A stretch of 64,000 nucleotides of DNA from Bryopsis sp. KO-2023. Its lineage: Eukaryota > Chlorophyta > Ulvophyceae > Bryopsidales > Bryopsidaceae. Of this stretch, positions 1-9,498 are shown piece by piece (within the stretch, counting starts at the first letter, position 1; every line of letters begins with the position of its first letter). The notes under the pieces are model-generated. The model was not told where the DNA came from and made no database searches. It saw nothing but the letters and a program-made list of their open reading frames with translations. The position numbers and the translations under genes are program-made. Where the stretch lies: NCBI GenBank assembly GCA_030272585.1, contig BSYQ01000002.1, positions 1,240,001-1,304,000 on the forward strand. Direction: 5' to 3'.

Positions 1-140
1 TGGTTGATTTTGGAAGAGGTGTTCAATACTTTGTCTGTGTGATACGGATGAATCCGCAACGAGATATGCGCATGCAGCAGCCCGTTGCCCTGAATGTTGA
101 TTTGCACGTAGTAGTGTAACACCCTGCCTTGAATATTGTT
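1..140 (-). pseudogene. Helitron Rep (HUH) domain relic
   Basis: Read on the minus strand, the first ~140 bases encode a short stop-free stretch containing VLHYYVQINIQGNGLLHAHI. This resembles the Helitron replication initiator, where a 'viEfQkRGLPHaHil' segment carries the two-histidine HUH metal-binding motif; here the His-Ala-His-Ile core is kept. In the family this domain nicks and joins single-stranded DNA in rolling-circle transposition. The window edge cuts off the downstream part, where the second catalytic motif and helicase would lie, and the upstream frame breaks up in AT-rich sequence, so this is a relic. The match is by eye to family knowledge. It could also come from another HUH enzyme, but the G-L-x-H-A-H-I context fits Helitrons best. 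Confidence 0.5.
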
Positions 141-1398
141 GAACTTTTTTCTATTTTGTTTGGGTTTTTTGAAATTTTCATCGCCTTTGACGTTTCTTTC
201 AAAGAAAATTTTTAATGTTTTATCAACATTTTTTTGAAGATTCTTGATTTTCTATCAAACTTATTATTAAAATTACCTCACAATCAAATTCCTAGATTGA
301 AAGAGAACACTACCACGCCACTCCACTACCACTCCATCCTCTATTTCTTTCCTTGTGGTATATTTTCTTTCAATCGATGCGAAGGTTATGCCCGGAACGA
401 TATGCTTCTCCCCCCTCTTTCGGGTGGTCATTTTTTTATCCTTTCTTTGTGGAGCTGTTTCGGTTCTGTCAATACATCCATCAACAAAGAAAAAACAAGA
501 CCACTCGACTTGGATTTCTTACAGCAACCTAAGGCACATCAAAATTTAAACAATATATTTGCCGTTGGAGAGGTTTTGGTCCAGCCATCCCTTGCGCTGT
601 TCTCTTAATTTCTTTGAGGAAAGAGTTTGGAACCTCTTAAGCTCTTCATATGTGCACCTCAAATATGTCCACAAACTCTTGCAACTCTTAAAATCTCTTA
701 GAATATATTTGAGAGCATTCTCAACCTTTTAAGCGTATCGTTCCAAACCATATCACATTTATGGGATTTCAGCTACTAAGCATATGTCTGCCGTGTCTCA
801 AAGTGTGTATATCATCCCGAAGAACGTAATGTCAAGATAATCGTGGGGTTTCCCTGCCAACTTTTGTCCACTCAACTTCATTCTCTCATACGATATAAGT
901 TGTGCATGCATCTATCGTACGTGTACTTCTGTTAGCGAAACTTTTTCCTACGTTTATATTTTGAATGACCATAACTGAGACCTGTGCTGCTAATTTCAGT
1001 TTTGATACAAGGTTTACCTTCTTTTTGCCATTCCTGCCAAATCCAAATCTCGAGTTTCGACGGGGTTCATGGCGTCAACCAAATGATTCATAACTCGTAA
1101 ATTATAATGTAGGAACACTTGTTTGCGTATGCCTCGACCACTATTGTCTTTAAGACATCATGTTTTCAATCGACTTCTGTCGTTTTGAAATATTCAACCG
1201 TTTCAAGTGGTATTGTTAACTGGCGAAAGGCGTTTGAAATCTGTCAAAAACAATATTCTCTTTCCAAATGCTGGTTTTGTCCAGGCTGCGGAGACGTCCG
1301 CCATAATTATCCACTAGCATTCCTCTGCAGAGTTGTAAAATGCCTTTACATGTTTGCCGTCACATTTTCCCGAGTTCCTTGAAAGAGACGTGGACGAT
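141..1398. other. AT-rich decayed sequence, no gene
   Basis: No frame here has convincing coding character. The short open frames are AT-rich and show no recognisable motif. The stretch lies between two minus-strand pieces (1-140 and 1399-1728) that could be parts of one decayed Helitron, so it is probably the eroded middle of that element. Confidence 0.4.
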
Positions 1399-1728
1399 TC
1401 ATCCAGTGGGGGGAAAGAAAGCCGTTTTGGGGACGGATACCAAGGAGAAATCAACCGAAACATCAAACGGGATGGACAACACCTTTTGACAATACTCCAC
1501 TGGTTGATCCACGGCAAATATGGAGCGTTGCAGATCTTTTTTGCAATTCTTGCACACATAAAAATATGGCCCCCCTGCTGCCCTGACCATGGGCTTCACG
1601 TGCGACATAAAGATCACCATCAAAAGCTCTTGTACGTTGTTTGTTGAAAAAGCCAAGTTTTCGGGGATCAGCCCCTCTCGCATAAACGACACAGCCCGTA
1701 GTTCGCGCAAACCCTTGAGTCGCTTCAA
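1399..1728 (-). pseudogene. Coding relic with CxxC pair, possibly N-terminal Helitron part
   Basis: A 109-residue minus-strand open frame contains YFYVCKNCKKDL followed by a stretch that reads like real protein, and is flanked by stops and shifted frames. The C-x2-C pair with following Lys/Asp/Leu resembles the cysteine segment near the N-terminus of some Helitron proteins. Its position about 1.3 kb upstream (minus-strand sense) of the HUH relic at 1-140 suits the usual Helitron order. I do not recognise the rest. It may instead be the remains of an unrelated gene; the assignment rests on position and one short motif. Confidence 0.25.
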
Positions 1729-2292
1729 AACCGGTCTGAATACTACGTGGTTTTCGTTGAAATCAGGTCCGTTTAGTTTCGCTCAAACGTCCATGAGAGG
1801 CCGGACGCCCCGAAGACGAAAATGACGCCTCAGGTGAAGATCTTTTGTGTTGCTCTTGGCATATTGACTTAAACCCATTCACCTATCGTAAAACGAGGAA
1901 AAACGACTTTAAACACCATCCAACCAAGGAAGAGTAACTAAGGAAAAGTAGCGGAAACAAACGATGAGGTGTAAATGTCGTCTCGACTTTTTGGGCCCTT
2001 GTTGAGACACGAATCAACGGAATGCGTTCCGGACGCGCATCAGGGTGTCGTTTGTTTGGGTGTGGGCCAAACAAACGCATACGTTCGTCACTTCTTTTCG
2101 AATGTCGAGAGAAGTGTTCAAAAATACTTCTTGACATCATGAATGTCATTCGAAACATCATGGACCGGACGAAACGTAGAAAAACCATCTTGTCCACAAA
2201 CTACGAAGCAATGATCATCCCGGCCAACTGGAACCAACGGATGGATCTTGCGGACTTGTCTCAAGGCATTCTTTAACGATCCGGATAACGTC
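1729..2292. other. Relic sequence, no assignable gene
   Basis: Short open frames on both strands overlap one another and none shows a family motif. The plus frame reaching 2276 runs toward the Helitron-like segment that starts near 2311, so part of this stretch may be its eroded upstream portion. Confidence 0.3.
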
Positions 2293-2310
2293 GTATTGCG
2301 ACGGGTCGTG

Positions 2311-2478
2311 AGCATTCCTCGCGCTATTGAACACTACGCTTCGATCGAGGCGTTATTGTTCCCACACCTGTTTCCGGATGGTGTTAGCGTTTTCGATATA
2401 ACGATGTTGATCTTGCGAGTTAAGCCTCGAAGCCGCCGAGTCTTGGCGATTACAAACTACATGTTTGCGTTGCAATAA
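2311..2478 (+). pseudogene. Helitron-like N domain relic (LFPDG), copy 1
   Basis: A plus-strand stretch encodes YASIEALLFPHLFPDG followed by about 35 residues ending FALQ and a stop. In Helitron proteins the region before the Rep domain carries the closely similar 'YdpLqYPLLFPyG' or 'lEaLaFPhLFPdG' block, then a segment with basic residues and aromatic Y/F positions, as seen here. Only about 55 residues survive, with no Rep or helicase continuation, so this is a fragment. Its strand is opposite to the HUH relic at the window start, so the two are probably different insertions. Confidence 0.5.
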
Positions 2479-2699
2479 GGGTCAACAACCCCTTCAACCA
2501 CCAAAACATCGGCCGCTTAAAAGTCGGTTATCACTTAACGAAAAAAGGTGATCCACATGTGTGAAAGGATCAATCAAGTTGTATCAAATATTTTCTCACC
2601 TGTGGGTGCGACGGCAGTGCAACGAAAAGCTGAACAGCTTAATGAACCTATTGCCAATGTTTGCCGAGCAATCGTTGCTCGTGGAGCATAGTTGTGCGC

Positions 2700-2874
2700 C
2701 GTTGCAACGGCTCCGTTAATAACGGCGCCGTTAACGGTAACGGGCCGTTGCCGTACCATTACCGTAACGATTGTTCTGTCGCCGTTAATGGCCGTTTAAA
2801 CGCCGTTAACGGTCAAAAAGCCGTTGCAACGGCGCTCGCCGGTGCCACCGATTACAGCGGTCGTAATTACCATT
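2700..2874. repeat. GTTAACGG-rich array, unit 1
   Basis: A run of degenerate GTTAACGG / CCGTTAACGG / GCCGTTGC words, many of them self-complementary, follows a GTGGAGCA-AGTTGTGCG segment and ends at CGGTCGTAATTACC. It is one limb of the foldback arrangement that also includes 3497-3665 and, in opposite orientation, 10098-10265. It is non-coding. Confidence 0.7.
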
Positions 2875-3108
2875 AGTAAACAATTTTAATCCTTGTCGAG
2901 CTTGCCTGCTTCGTTTTCGCAAGTGAAGAGGGTCGTAAAATGTAAAAAACAGGTTCTCAAAGCAAAGTTAAGCGTTTTCCGAGCACGGCGCACTTTGTCG
3001 CGCTCAAAACGAGTGAGAAACGAGGGAGAAAAGGCAGGTTCTGTGAAAAAACAAAAAACGGCTTTTCTCCCTCGTTTCTCACTCGTTTTCGTATTGCGAC
3101 GGGTCGTG

Positions 3109-3276
3109 AGCATTCCTCGCGCTATTGAACACTGCGCTTCGATCGAGGCGTTATTGTTCCCACACCTGTTTCCGGATGGTGTTAGCGTTTTCGATATAAC
3201 GATGTTGATCTTGCGAGTTAAGCCTCGAAGCCGTCGAGTCTTGGCGATTACAAACTACATGTTTGCGTTGCAATAA
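3109..3276 (+). pseudogene. Helitron-like N domain relic (LFPDG), copy 2
   Basis: Same fragment as the one at 2311-2478, carried in tandem unit 2. It keeps IEALLFPHLFPDG and the same terminal stop after FALQ, with one Tyr-to-Cys difference (HCAS against HYAS). Its open frame is extended at the 5' side only because the upstream hairpin arm happens to lack stops. Confidence 0.5.
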
Positions 3277-3496
3277 GGGTCAACAACCCCTTCAACCACC
3301 AAAACATCGGCCGCTTAAAAGTCGGTTATCACTTAACGAAAAAAGGTGATCCACATGTGTGAAAGGATCAATCAAGTTGTATCAAATATTTTCTCACCTG
3401 TGGGTGCGACGGCAGTGCAACGAAAAGCTGAATAGCTTAATAAACCTATTGCCAATGTTTGCTGAGCAATCGTTGCTCGTGGAGCAGAGTTGTGCG

Positions 3497-3665
3497 CCGT
3501 TGCAACGGCTCCGTTAATAACGGCGCCGTTAACGGTAACGGGCCGTTGCCGTACCATTACCGTAACGATTGTTCTGTCGCCGTTAATGGCCGTTTAAACG
3601 CCGTTAACGGTCAAAAAGCCGTTGCAACGGCGCTCGCCGTTGCCACCAATTACAACGGTCGTAAT
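3497..3665. repeat. GTTAACGG-rich array, unit 2 (left limb of foldback)
   Basis: Near-identical to the array at 2700-2874. Together with 10098-10265 it forms the two limbs of a palindromic structure whose centre is the hairpin at 9845-9980; element A splits the left limb. Confidence 0.7.
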
Positions 3666-3672
3666 TACCATT

Positions 3673-3908
3673 TGTTACAAAAACCTCCCAGAACCCTCCC
3701 TCGAAGCCTCCTTAACCCATCAAACCCCCACTCATTGATGGGACCCTTGACTAATGCCATTAGGGCGAGGCACCAGGGTTCTTGAGCTATAGGATCTCCT
3801 ATTGGGATCCTATGGACCTTAAGCTCTGACTAGGCTATCACTAGTGCCCATAGCTAGTCTGTAGCTCTAGCTAGTGCTTACTAGACATCTCGGTGATCAC
3901 TTGTAACA
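3673..3908 (-). repeat. Element A 3' LTR
   Basis: 236-bp direct repeat, identical by eye to 9499-9734, with TGTTAC/GTAACA inverted ends. It is the 3' LTR because the gag-pol gene points toward it. Flanked on its outer side by CCATT (3668-3672). Confidence 0.95.
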
Positions 3909-3921
3909 GTGCCCCCTCCTT
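3909..3921 (-). promoter_or_regulatory. Element A polypurine tract
   Basis: Directly inside the 3' LTR the minus strand reads AAGGAGGGGGCAC, a purine-rich tract in the expected position for priming plus-strand DNA synthesis during reverse transcription. Confidence 0.75.
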
Positions 3922-4054
3922 AGATGTGAAGCCGCCTCGGGTTCACTAGGAATCAAATGCATGATAGGCATCATACAAATGATAGTGTCTAGTAGTTACA
4001 CTATTTTAAGAGAGGAGATCATCATCATCCAGTGGCCAACTGTGATATGATGTC

Positions 4055-7000
4055 TCAAACCTTCGCTTGTGATCTCCTTCGGATCGTGCGAGGTGGTACA
4101 ATCGATTGTGCTTGAGATTGGTGAAACTCGTCAACCAATTCTCGCGCGTGCACGACATTCTGTTCCGGTTCCCATGAGTTGTGCTCATGACCGTATCCAA
4201 CCCATTTCACTAGGAATTCTGTGTAGCATTTCTTGCCCCTACGTCGCTCTCTGCGATCAAGAATGCGCTCAACCTCCCATTCCAAGTCACCTTCGATCTC
4301 GATAGGTGGCGGGGGTTGCACAGTTCCTTTAGCCCAATATGGCTTCAAGAGTGAAGCATGGAACACCGGATGTATGGGCAAAGTATCAGGAAGCTTTATT
4401 TTGAAAGCAACCTCATTTATTCGACGCTCGATAGGGAAAGGTCCTACCCATTTCGGCGTTAATTTCCGCGATCCTGGATGCTTTAACCTTAAGTTCCTTG
4501 CATCAAGGAGAACAAGGTCTCCAACCTTGATCTCTACAGGAGCCCGGTGACGATCAGCTTGAGCTTTATAGCGTTGCTGAGCCGCCTGAAGGCGTTTCTT
4601 TGCCTCAACAATCCCTTCTCGGATTTCACTCGTCATTTTCTGAACTTCTGGTACAGCGACCTGCTTTGGTCCTTTTCTAGGGATCTGAGCAGTCAACGCT
4701 GTCCATGGATCTTTTCCATAGTTCAGGAAGAAGGGTGTTTCTCCAGTTGCTTCTGATCTTGAGTTATTTATTGCAAACTCAACAACCGGTAATATATCAG
4801 CCCAATTTCTTTGGGAAGGCCCCACAAAGTGGCGAAGAGTATCTTGCATCACTTTGTTCATCGCTTCGGTTTGCCCATCTGTTTCTGGATGATAAGCCGA
4901 AGAAAGGGCTTGACTGATTTCCCATTTATCACACAACTCCCTAAAGAAGTGTGAGACAAATCTCGGATCTCTATCTGTGACCAATTTCTTTGGCATGCCA
5001 TGAGCTTTGAAAACATGGTTCACAAAGAGATTTGCTGCTTCAGCTGCACCACAATCCGTTCGAGTTGCAGCGAGATGTACCATTTTGGTTAACATGTCCA
5101 CAAAGACAAGGATTGCATCATAACCTGCTCCACTAGATGATGGGAGGTGAGTGACAAAATCCATCGAAACATTTTCCCATTGTGCATTCGGAATAGACAA
5201 GGGTTTTAGGGGACCTTGAGGCTTTCTTCGCCTACCCTTGTGCCTTTGGCATGAATCACATCCTTGCACATATGATCTGATATGGTCCTCCATCTGAGGC
5301 CACCAGAAATGTCTCTTGATTTGCCGTAAAGTCTTAGCCACACCAAAGTGTCCACTATAGACTGTACTATGGCAATCATGGATTATATCTTGTCTCAATG
5401 TTCCAAAATTTGGTACAGCCAGCACATTACCATTCCACCAGTAACCATCTTGATATTGTAACACCTGGGCAGCTTCCAGTGTGTCATACCAAGGGTCCTT
5501 AGTGTACCCTTCAGTCAACCTATCTATCAACTGGGTATAATAACCCTGAGGCGGAGATGGGTCCACAGAGTCCCGCCGGCTAGAAACCAAGCCACGTGAT
5601 CTCCCGGTCTCGCATAATACTCCAATAGATGGTGAGCAAGACGGTATCCGCGACAAGGGATCAGCCACGTTTACTCGTCCCGGTCTATACTCCCATTCAA
5701 ATTGGAAATCATGGAGTAATGCTAACCAGCGAACCTGCCGTCGATTCAAGGTCGATTGGGAATGGAAAAATGTGTTTGGACTATGGTCTGTGATTACTTT
5801 GAATTTGCTATCAGCCAAGTAGCATCTCCATAGTTGAAGTGCATAAACTGTAGCATACATTTCTTGATCACTTGTAGACCAATTCAGTTGTGGGCCGGTA
5901 AGCTTTTTACTCTCATATGCAATGGGATGTCCCTCTTGAAGGAGAACTGCCCCTATTGCATTGTTAGAAGCATCCGTAATTACTTCAAAGGGTTTGGTAA
6001 AATCCGGCATAGCCAAGCAAGGTGCTTCTGTTAATGCCTTCTTCACCCCCTCAAAAGCGGCCTCACAAGCTGGAGTCCAATCCCATGTCTGTTGCTTTTT
6101 AAGCAAATCAGTGAGAGGTGATGCCAAAGAAGAATAACCCTGGACGAACTTACGAAAATAATTGGCAAGCCTGAGGAACGATCTCAAATCGTGTACCCCT
6201 TGTGGACGAGGCCATTCTCGTACTTTATTCGTTTTTCGAGGGTCTACAGAGATACCTTTGCGACCTACAATGAAGCCAAGGTAATGTAACTCTGTTTTGT
6301 TAAAGTCACATTTGGACTTCTTAAGGAACAATTTATGTTCTCTTAATCTTTGCATCACGGCTCGTACATGGGCCACATGTTCCTCTGGTGTTTTTGAGTA
6401 AATCAAAATGTCATCAAGGTAAATCAAGACATATTTGCCTATCATTCCTTGAAACACATGATTCATCAGTGTTTGAAACACTGCCGGAGCGTTCGTTAAT
6501 CCCATTGGGAGAACCCGGTACTCAAATAATCCAAAAGGCGTTTTAAAGGCGGTTTTGGGGATGTCTTCCTCTTTGACTCTCATTTGCCAATAACTGGCTC
6601 TGAGGTCAAGAGATGTGAAGCATCTCGCGCCTTGTAACTGATCAAGAAGGTCATCAATTCGCGGGATCGGGAACTGATTCTTGATAGTTACTTTGTTTAA
6701 ACCCCTATAGTCAATGCACATCCGGAAACCTCCATCCTTTTTAGGAACAAAGAGGACCGGAGCGCCCCATGGACTAGCACTCGGCTGAATTAATTTTTTG
6801 GATAAGAGTTCGGACAACTGGTCCTCTATCTCTTTCCTTTCAGCAGGGGTGTATCTAAAAAAGGGTCTATTGACCGGACGCGTTCCCTCGACCAAAGGGA
6901 TATCCGCTGCCACTGCCCTTTCTGGAGGATATTCCGCCAAACCAGAAATAAACAAATCATCAAAGTCCTTCAACAGAGCTTCCATTTGCTCCTCTGGAAC

Positions 7001-9151
7001 TTTGTCCGATTCACTCGTTTCATCCGCCAATTTCAGATGGGATGATATCTCTTCCATCTCACGAACTACCAACAAAATAGGTTTTATTGAAGTATCTTTC
7101 AACTTCCTTTTCACCTGTGGTATCGAGAGTAGAGATGCAACCTGTTTTTGGGGAATATCTTTACCCGTAGCTTTGGGTAATAATCCCTGACGAAGCAATA
7201 TTCGTTGATGGGATGAAGTCGTCAAAGCGCACTTCTTTTCAAAGAAGTCTAAAACCGCTTTACGCTTCTGCAACCACGTATCACCAAGTATAATATCAAA
7301 CCGATCTAGAAGATCCAACACCAAACAATCAAGCTTCTCTCGATAGCCTTGAATTTTCAGTGTGATCTTTGTCTCTCCCATTATATCAATATTATCCCCA
7401 TTTGCCAACTCAGCCTGTGATCCAACGGTAGCTCGATAAGCTATCCCATTTTGTTCACAAAACTGTTTGGACAGGAAGGCTAATCCTTTAGCTCCTGAGT
7501 CCAAAAGACAATGGGCTGGGATTCCACTCAAGAGGCCCTCAAAATGCATTGCAAGTTTATCTTGCATGAGAAGCTCTGTTGCTTCTTCTGGCATTTTGGG
7601 TACGGGTGGATCATAGAACACATTCACGGGCCAAGGAATGCCAGGAAGTCTTTTCCGACTTTTCCCCTTTTTGGCTGTGAATAAAACTGTTCCCTTCTTG
7701 TATTGTGCAATCAATCTCATTGAGGTCAAGGCTGGATGCAACTCTTTAGACCTTGCTGGAACAAGAATGCAACAAGAAGTATCATGGGGAGATCTCTTCT
7801 TTGCGAGAAGATAGTGATCGAGATATTTGTTGATATCCTTGAAAGGAGGATTCAACCACACATGCTGTCCACCTAAATCTCTTTCCAGAAATTCAGAAGG
7901 TGTGCAAAATGTATTACATAAGGCACTGTTCACATCCGAACACCCATCCAACGTAAATACGCGGTCTGAAAGTGTCTCAAGACGTTGGAACTCCGCCCTT
8001 GTAATTCCTTGGTGAGAATCTTCTCTCTCATCCCTAAATTCCACAGAAGATTTCATTTCTTCACTCTTTTGACTTCTGGTCAAGATTGGTGCAAGAAAAG
8101 CATCACAATCAATGTCCATTGGGTCAATTGTGGAATGTGGATTCAGATTCTTCTGATCTCTCAATTGTGTCCACTCAAGTGGGACTTCACAAGAACTGAG
8201 GTTCACCTTTTTAGACTGACCACACTTATGGCCTCTTGCCCATGGTTCCCCACAGAACCAGCATAAGCCAGCTTTCTTGCGAGCCTCCCTCTCACTCTCG
8301 GTTAACCGTACCACCGGTCTTCGTGAGGGCTGAGTGCCACTTTGAGCTTTAAGCTTTGGTTGCTTAGGCTGATGCCTCTTCTTACTTCCTTTGGCTGGAT
8401 CTGAGAAGGTAGTTTCCATACCTCTCTTTTTAGCCTTTCGGTCCGTAGTTTTCAACGGAAAACGAGCATCGTGACCCGGGGCTTTAGCCAACACATACGT
8501 TCGCAAGGCTGAGTAGCTTCTCCATTCCCGACCAAGTGTATCAGTCTCCACTTGTTTGCACAAGTGTGGATGGAGGCCCCTCAGAAGGATCCAACACTTG
8601 GTAGTGTCGTCCATTGGCTCTTTTCGCATTGCTAAGTGAGCATCCACAAAGCGTACGAAGCCAGGAGTATCGACCTTCTGGTCAATATGATCCTTGCAGG
8701 AAGTAAGGGCATTATTTATGGAGTAATCTGTGGCAAGATCTCCAAATGTGCCATCTTCCAGGACTTGGCAGAATTGTTCCCAAGATAAAGACCCGTCCTC
8801 GAGTTCTTCCTTGGGTACCCTGGCCAATAAATGTCGGCGGGGTTTTGATCCGAGGAAAGTAGGTGCAATCACTCCCCACTCCTCTCTTGGGACTTTTGCT
8901 GCCCTGAAGTACATGGCTAACTCCAAACGGAATTCTGGCCACGGGACTTTGCCCTGGTACTTTTCAGGTTTATCAGCAGTCACTCTTCTGGTTTTGCCCA
9001 GGCTAGCATCTTTCTCTTGTTTGGTCACTTCAGACCTGAGAGTGCTAGGGGACTGTGGTCCCTCTGTTCTTTCACTTGGAGAGTCCTCATTGACTTCATC
9101 CAGAACAAACCCTTCTTCTAAGGCAAGTACCTCTTGTTCTTCTTGACTCAT
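4055..9151 (-). CDS. gag-pol: Gag-pol polyprotein of element A
   Basis: One uninterrupted 1,698-aa polyprotein. I use the ATG at 9151 (MSQEEQEVL); the two codons before it (GTG ACC) are open but are not a normal start. In order: gag capsid region; zinc knuckle CWFCGEPWARGHKC near residues 295-308; a methyltransferase-like segment about 383-500 with VWLNPPF (NPPF 434-437); protease LLDSGA with Asp551; reverse transcriptase with YLDD at 911-914; RNase H with ITDAS (Asp1060); integrase with an H-x6-H / C-x2-C zinc site and the catalytic triad Asp1331, Asp1393, Glu1429 (35 residues between the last two); and a C-terminal chromodomain (about 1620-1665, ending NSWEPEQNV). The length fits single-ORF chromoviruses plus the extra segment. 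All catalytic motifs I checked are present. Confidence 0.95.
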   Translation of the reverse strand: MSQEEQEVLALEEGFVLDEVNEDSPSERTEGPQSPSTLRSEVTKQEKDASLGKTRRVTADKPEKYQGKVPWPEFRLELAMYFRAAKVPREEWGVIAPTFLGSKPRRHLLARVPKEELEDGSLSWEQFCQVLEDGTFGDLATDYSINNALTSCKDHIDQKVDTPGFVRFVDAHLAMRKEPMDDTTKCWILLRGLHPHLCKQVETDTLGREWRSYSALRTYVLAKAPGHDARFPLKTTDRKAKKRGMETTFSDPAKGSKKRHQPKQPKLKAQSGTQPSRRPVVRLTESEREARKKAGLCWFCGEPWARGHKCGQSKKVNLSSCEVPLEWTQLRDQKNLNPHSTIDPMDIDCDAFLAPILTRSQKSEEMKSSVEFRDEREDSHQGITRAEFQRLETLSDRVFTLDGCSDVNSALCNTFCTPSEFLERDLGGQHVWLNPPFKDINKYLDHYLLAKKRSPHDTSCCILVPARSKELHPALTSMRLIAQYKKGTVLFTAKKGKSRKRLPGIPWPVNVFYDPPVPKMPEEATELLMQDKLAMHFEGLLSGIPAHCLLDSGAKGLAFLSKQFCEQNGIAYRATVGSQAELANGDNIDIMGETKITLKIQGYREKLDCLVLDLLDRFDIILGDTWLQKRKAVLDFFEKKCALTTSSHQRILLRQGLLPKATGKDIPQKQVASLLSIPQVKRKLKDTSIKPILLVVREMEEISSHLKLADETSESDKVPEEQMEALLKDFDDLFISGLAEYPPERAVAADIPLVEGTRPVNRPFFRYTPAERKEIEDQLSELLSKKLIQPSASPWGAPVLFVPKKDGGFRMCIDYRGLNKVTIKNQFPIPRIDDLLDQLQGARCFTSLDLRASYWQMRVKEEDIPKTAFKTPFGLFEYRVLPMGLTNAPAVFQTLMNHVFQGMIGKYVLIYLDDILIYSKTPEEHVAHVRAVMQRLREHKLFLKKSKCDFNKTELHYLGFIVGRKGISVDPRKTNKVREWPRPQGVHDLRSFLRLANYFRKFVQGYSSLASPLTDLLKKQQTWDWTPACEAAFEGVKKALTEAPCLAMPDFTKPFEVITDASNNAIGAVLLQEGHPIAYESKKLTGPQLNWSTSDQEMYATVYALQLWRCYLADSKFKVITDHSPNTFFHSQSTLNRRQVRWLALLHDFQFEWEYRPGRVNVADPLSRIPSCSPSIGVLCETGRSRGLVSSRRDSVDPSPPQGYYTQLIDRLTEGYTKDPWYDTLEAAQVLQYQDGYWWNGNVLAVPNFGTLRQDIIHDCHSTVYSGHFGVAKTLRQIKRHFWWPQMEDHIRSYVQGCDSCQRHKGRRRKPQGPLKPLSIPNAQWENVSMDFVTHLPSSSGAGYDAILVFVDMLTKMVHLAATRTDCGAAEAANLFVNHVFKAHGMPKKLVTDRDPRFVSHFFRELCDKWEISQALSSAYHPETDGQTEAMNKVMQDTLRHFVGPSQRNWADILPVVEFAINNSRSEATGETPFFLNYGKDPWTALTAQIPRKGPKQVAVPEVQKMTSEIREGIVEAKKRLQAAQQRYKAQADRHRAPVEIKVGDLVLLDARNLRLKHPGSRKLTPKWVGPFPIERRINEVAFKIKLPDTLPIHPVFHASLLKPYWAKGTVQPPPPIEIEGDLEWEVERILDRRERRRGKKCYTEFLVKWVGYGHEHNSWEPEQNVVHARELVDEFHQSQAQSIVPPRTIRRRSQAKV

Positions 9152-9484
9152 GGTCACTTTTTATTTTGGTTTCCTTTGGACACAACCCCAACACAGCACA
9201 AAAACTGGAAATTTGCCCAAAACTCTGAAACCCAACTTTTATCGCTTCACTAGCCCCTCGAGGACCTCTTGGGTCTCCTCGAACTCACAGAACTAGCTTT
9301 CCAACGATTCAGAAAACAAACCCTAACTTTGTCGGGCTGTAACTTTTCACTCACAACTCCGAACGACCTCAAACAAGTTCCAAACGAAGCGTCGTGTTCT
9401 CGGCTTACTTTTAGACTCCTGTTTTGTCCAATTCCGAGTTGTTATGGCGTACTTATGCGTCAAAACGTGACGCGCTCTCTTCCT

Positions 9485-9496
9485 GCTCCGAAACCA
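9485..9496 (-). promoter_or_regulatory. Element A primer-binding site
   Basis: Two bases inside the 5' LTR the minus strand reads TGGTTTCGGAGC. The same 12-mer sits at the same place in B, C, D1 and D2. It would pair with a tRNA 3' end GCUCCGAAACCA. It differs at two positions from TGGTATCAGAGC, the common initiator-Met site of plant elements. Confidence 0.85.
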
Positions 9497-9498
9497 AC

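Larger units (their letters stand above)
2293..3090 (+). repeat. Tandem duplication, unit 1 (798 bp)
   Basis: The sequence beginning GTATTGCGACGGGTCG at 2293 recurs at 3091, giving a 798-bp unit repeated head to tail and differing at only a few sites. The unit contains a Helitron LFPDG relic, a GTTAACGG-rich array (about 2700-2874), an AATTACCATTAGTAAAC junction, and one arm plus part of the second arm of a foldback hairpin (about 2982-3090). Unit 1 ends inside the hairpin's second arm, exactly where unit 2 starts, so the duplication breakpoint lies in the palindrome. Confidence 0.85.
3091..3672 (+). repeat. Tandem duplication, unit 2, interrupted by element A
   Basis: This second copy of the 798-bp unit runs to the CCATT at 3668-3672, where element A is inserted. 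It resumes with the duplicated CCATT at 9735 and continues through the same AATAAACAATTTTAATCC junction into a complete hairpin. The SNP-level differences from unit 1 are few (for example CCGCCGAG against CCGTCGAG). Confidence 0.85.

Noticed and set aside
234..608. 124-codon plus-strand frame near the window start
   Set aside because: AT-rich, low-complexity residue use and no motif; compatible with chance in decayed sequence.
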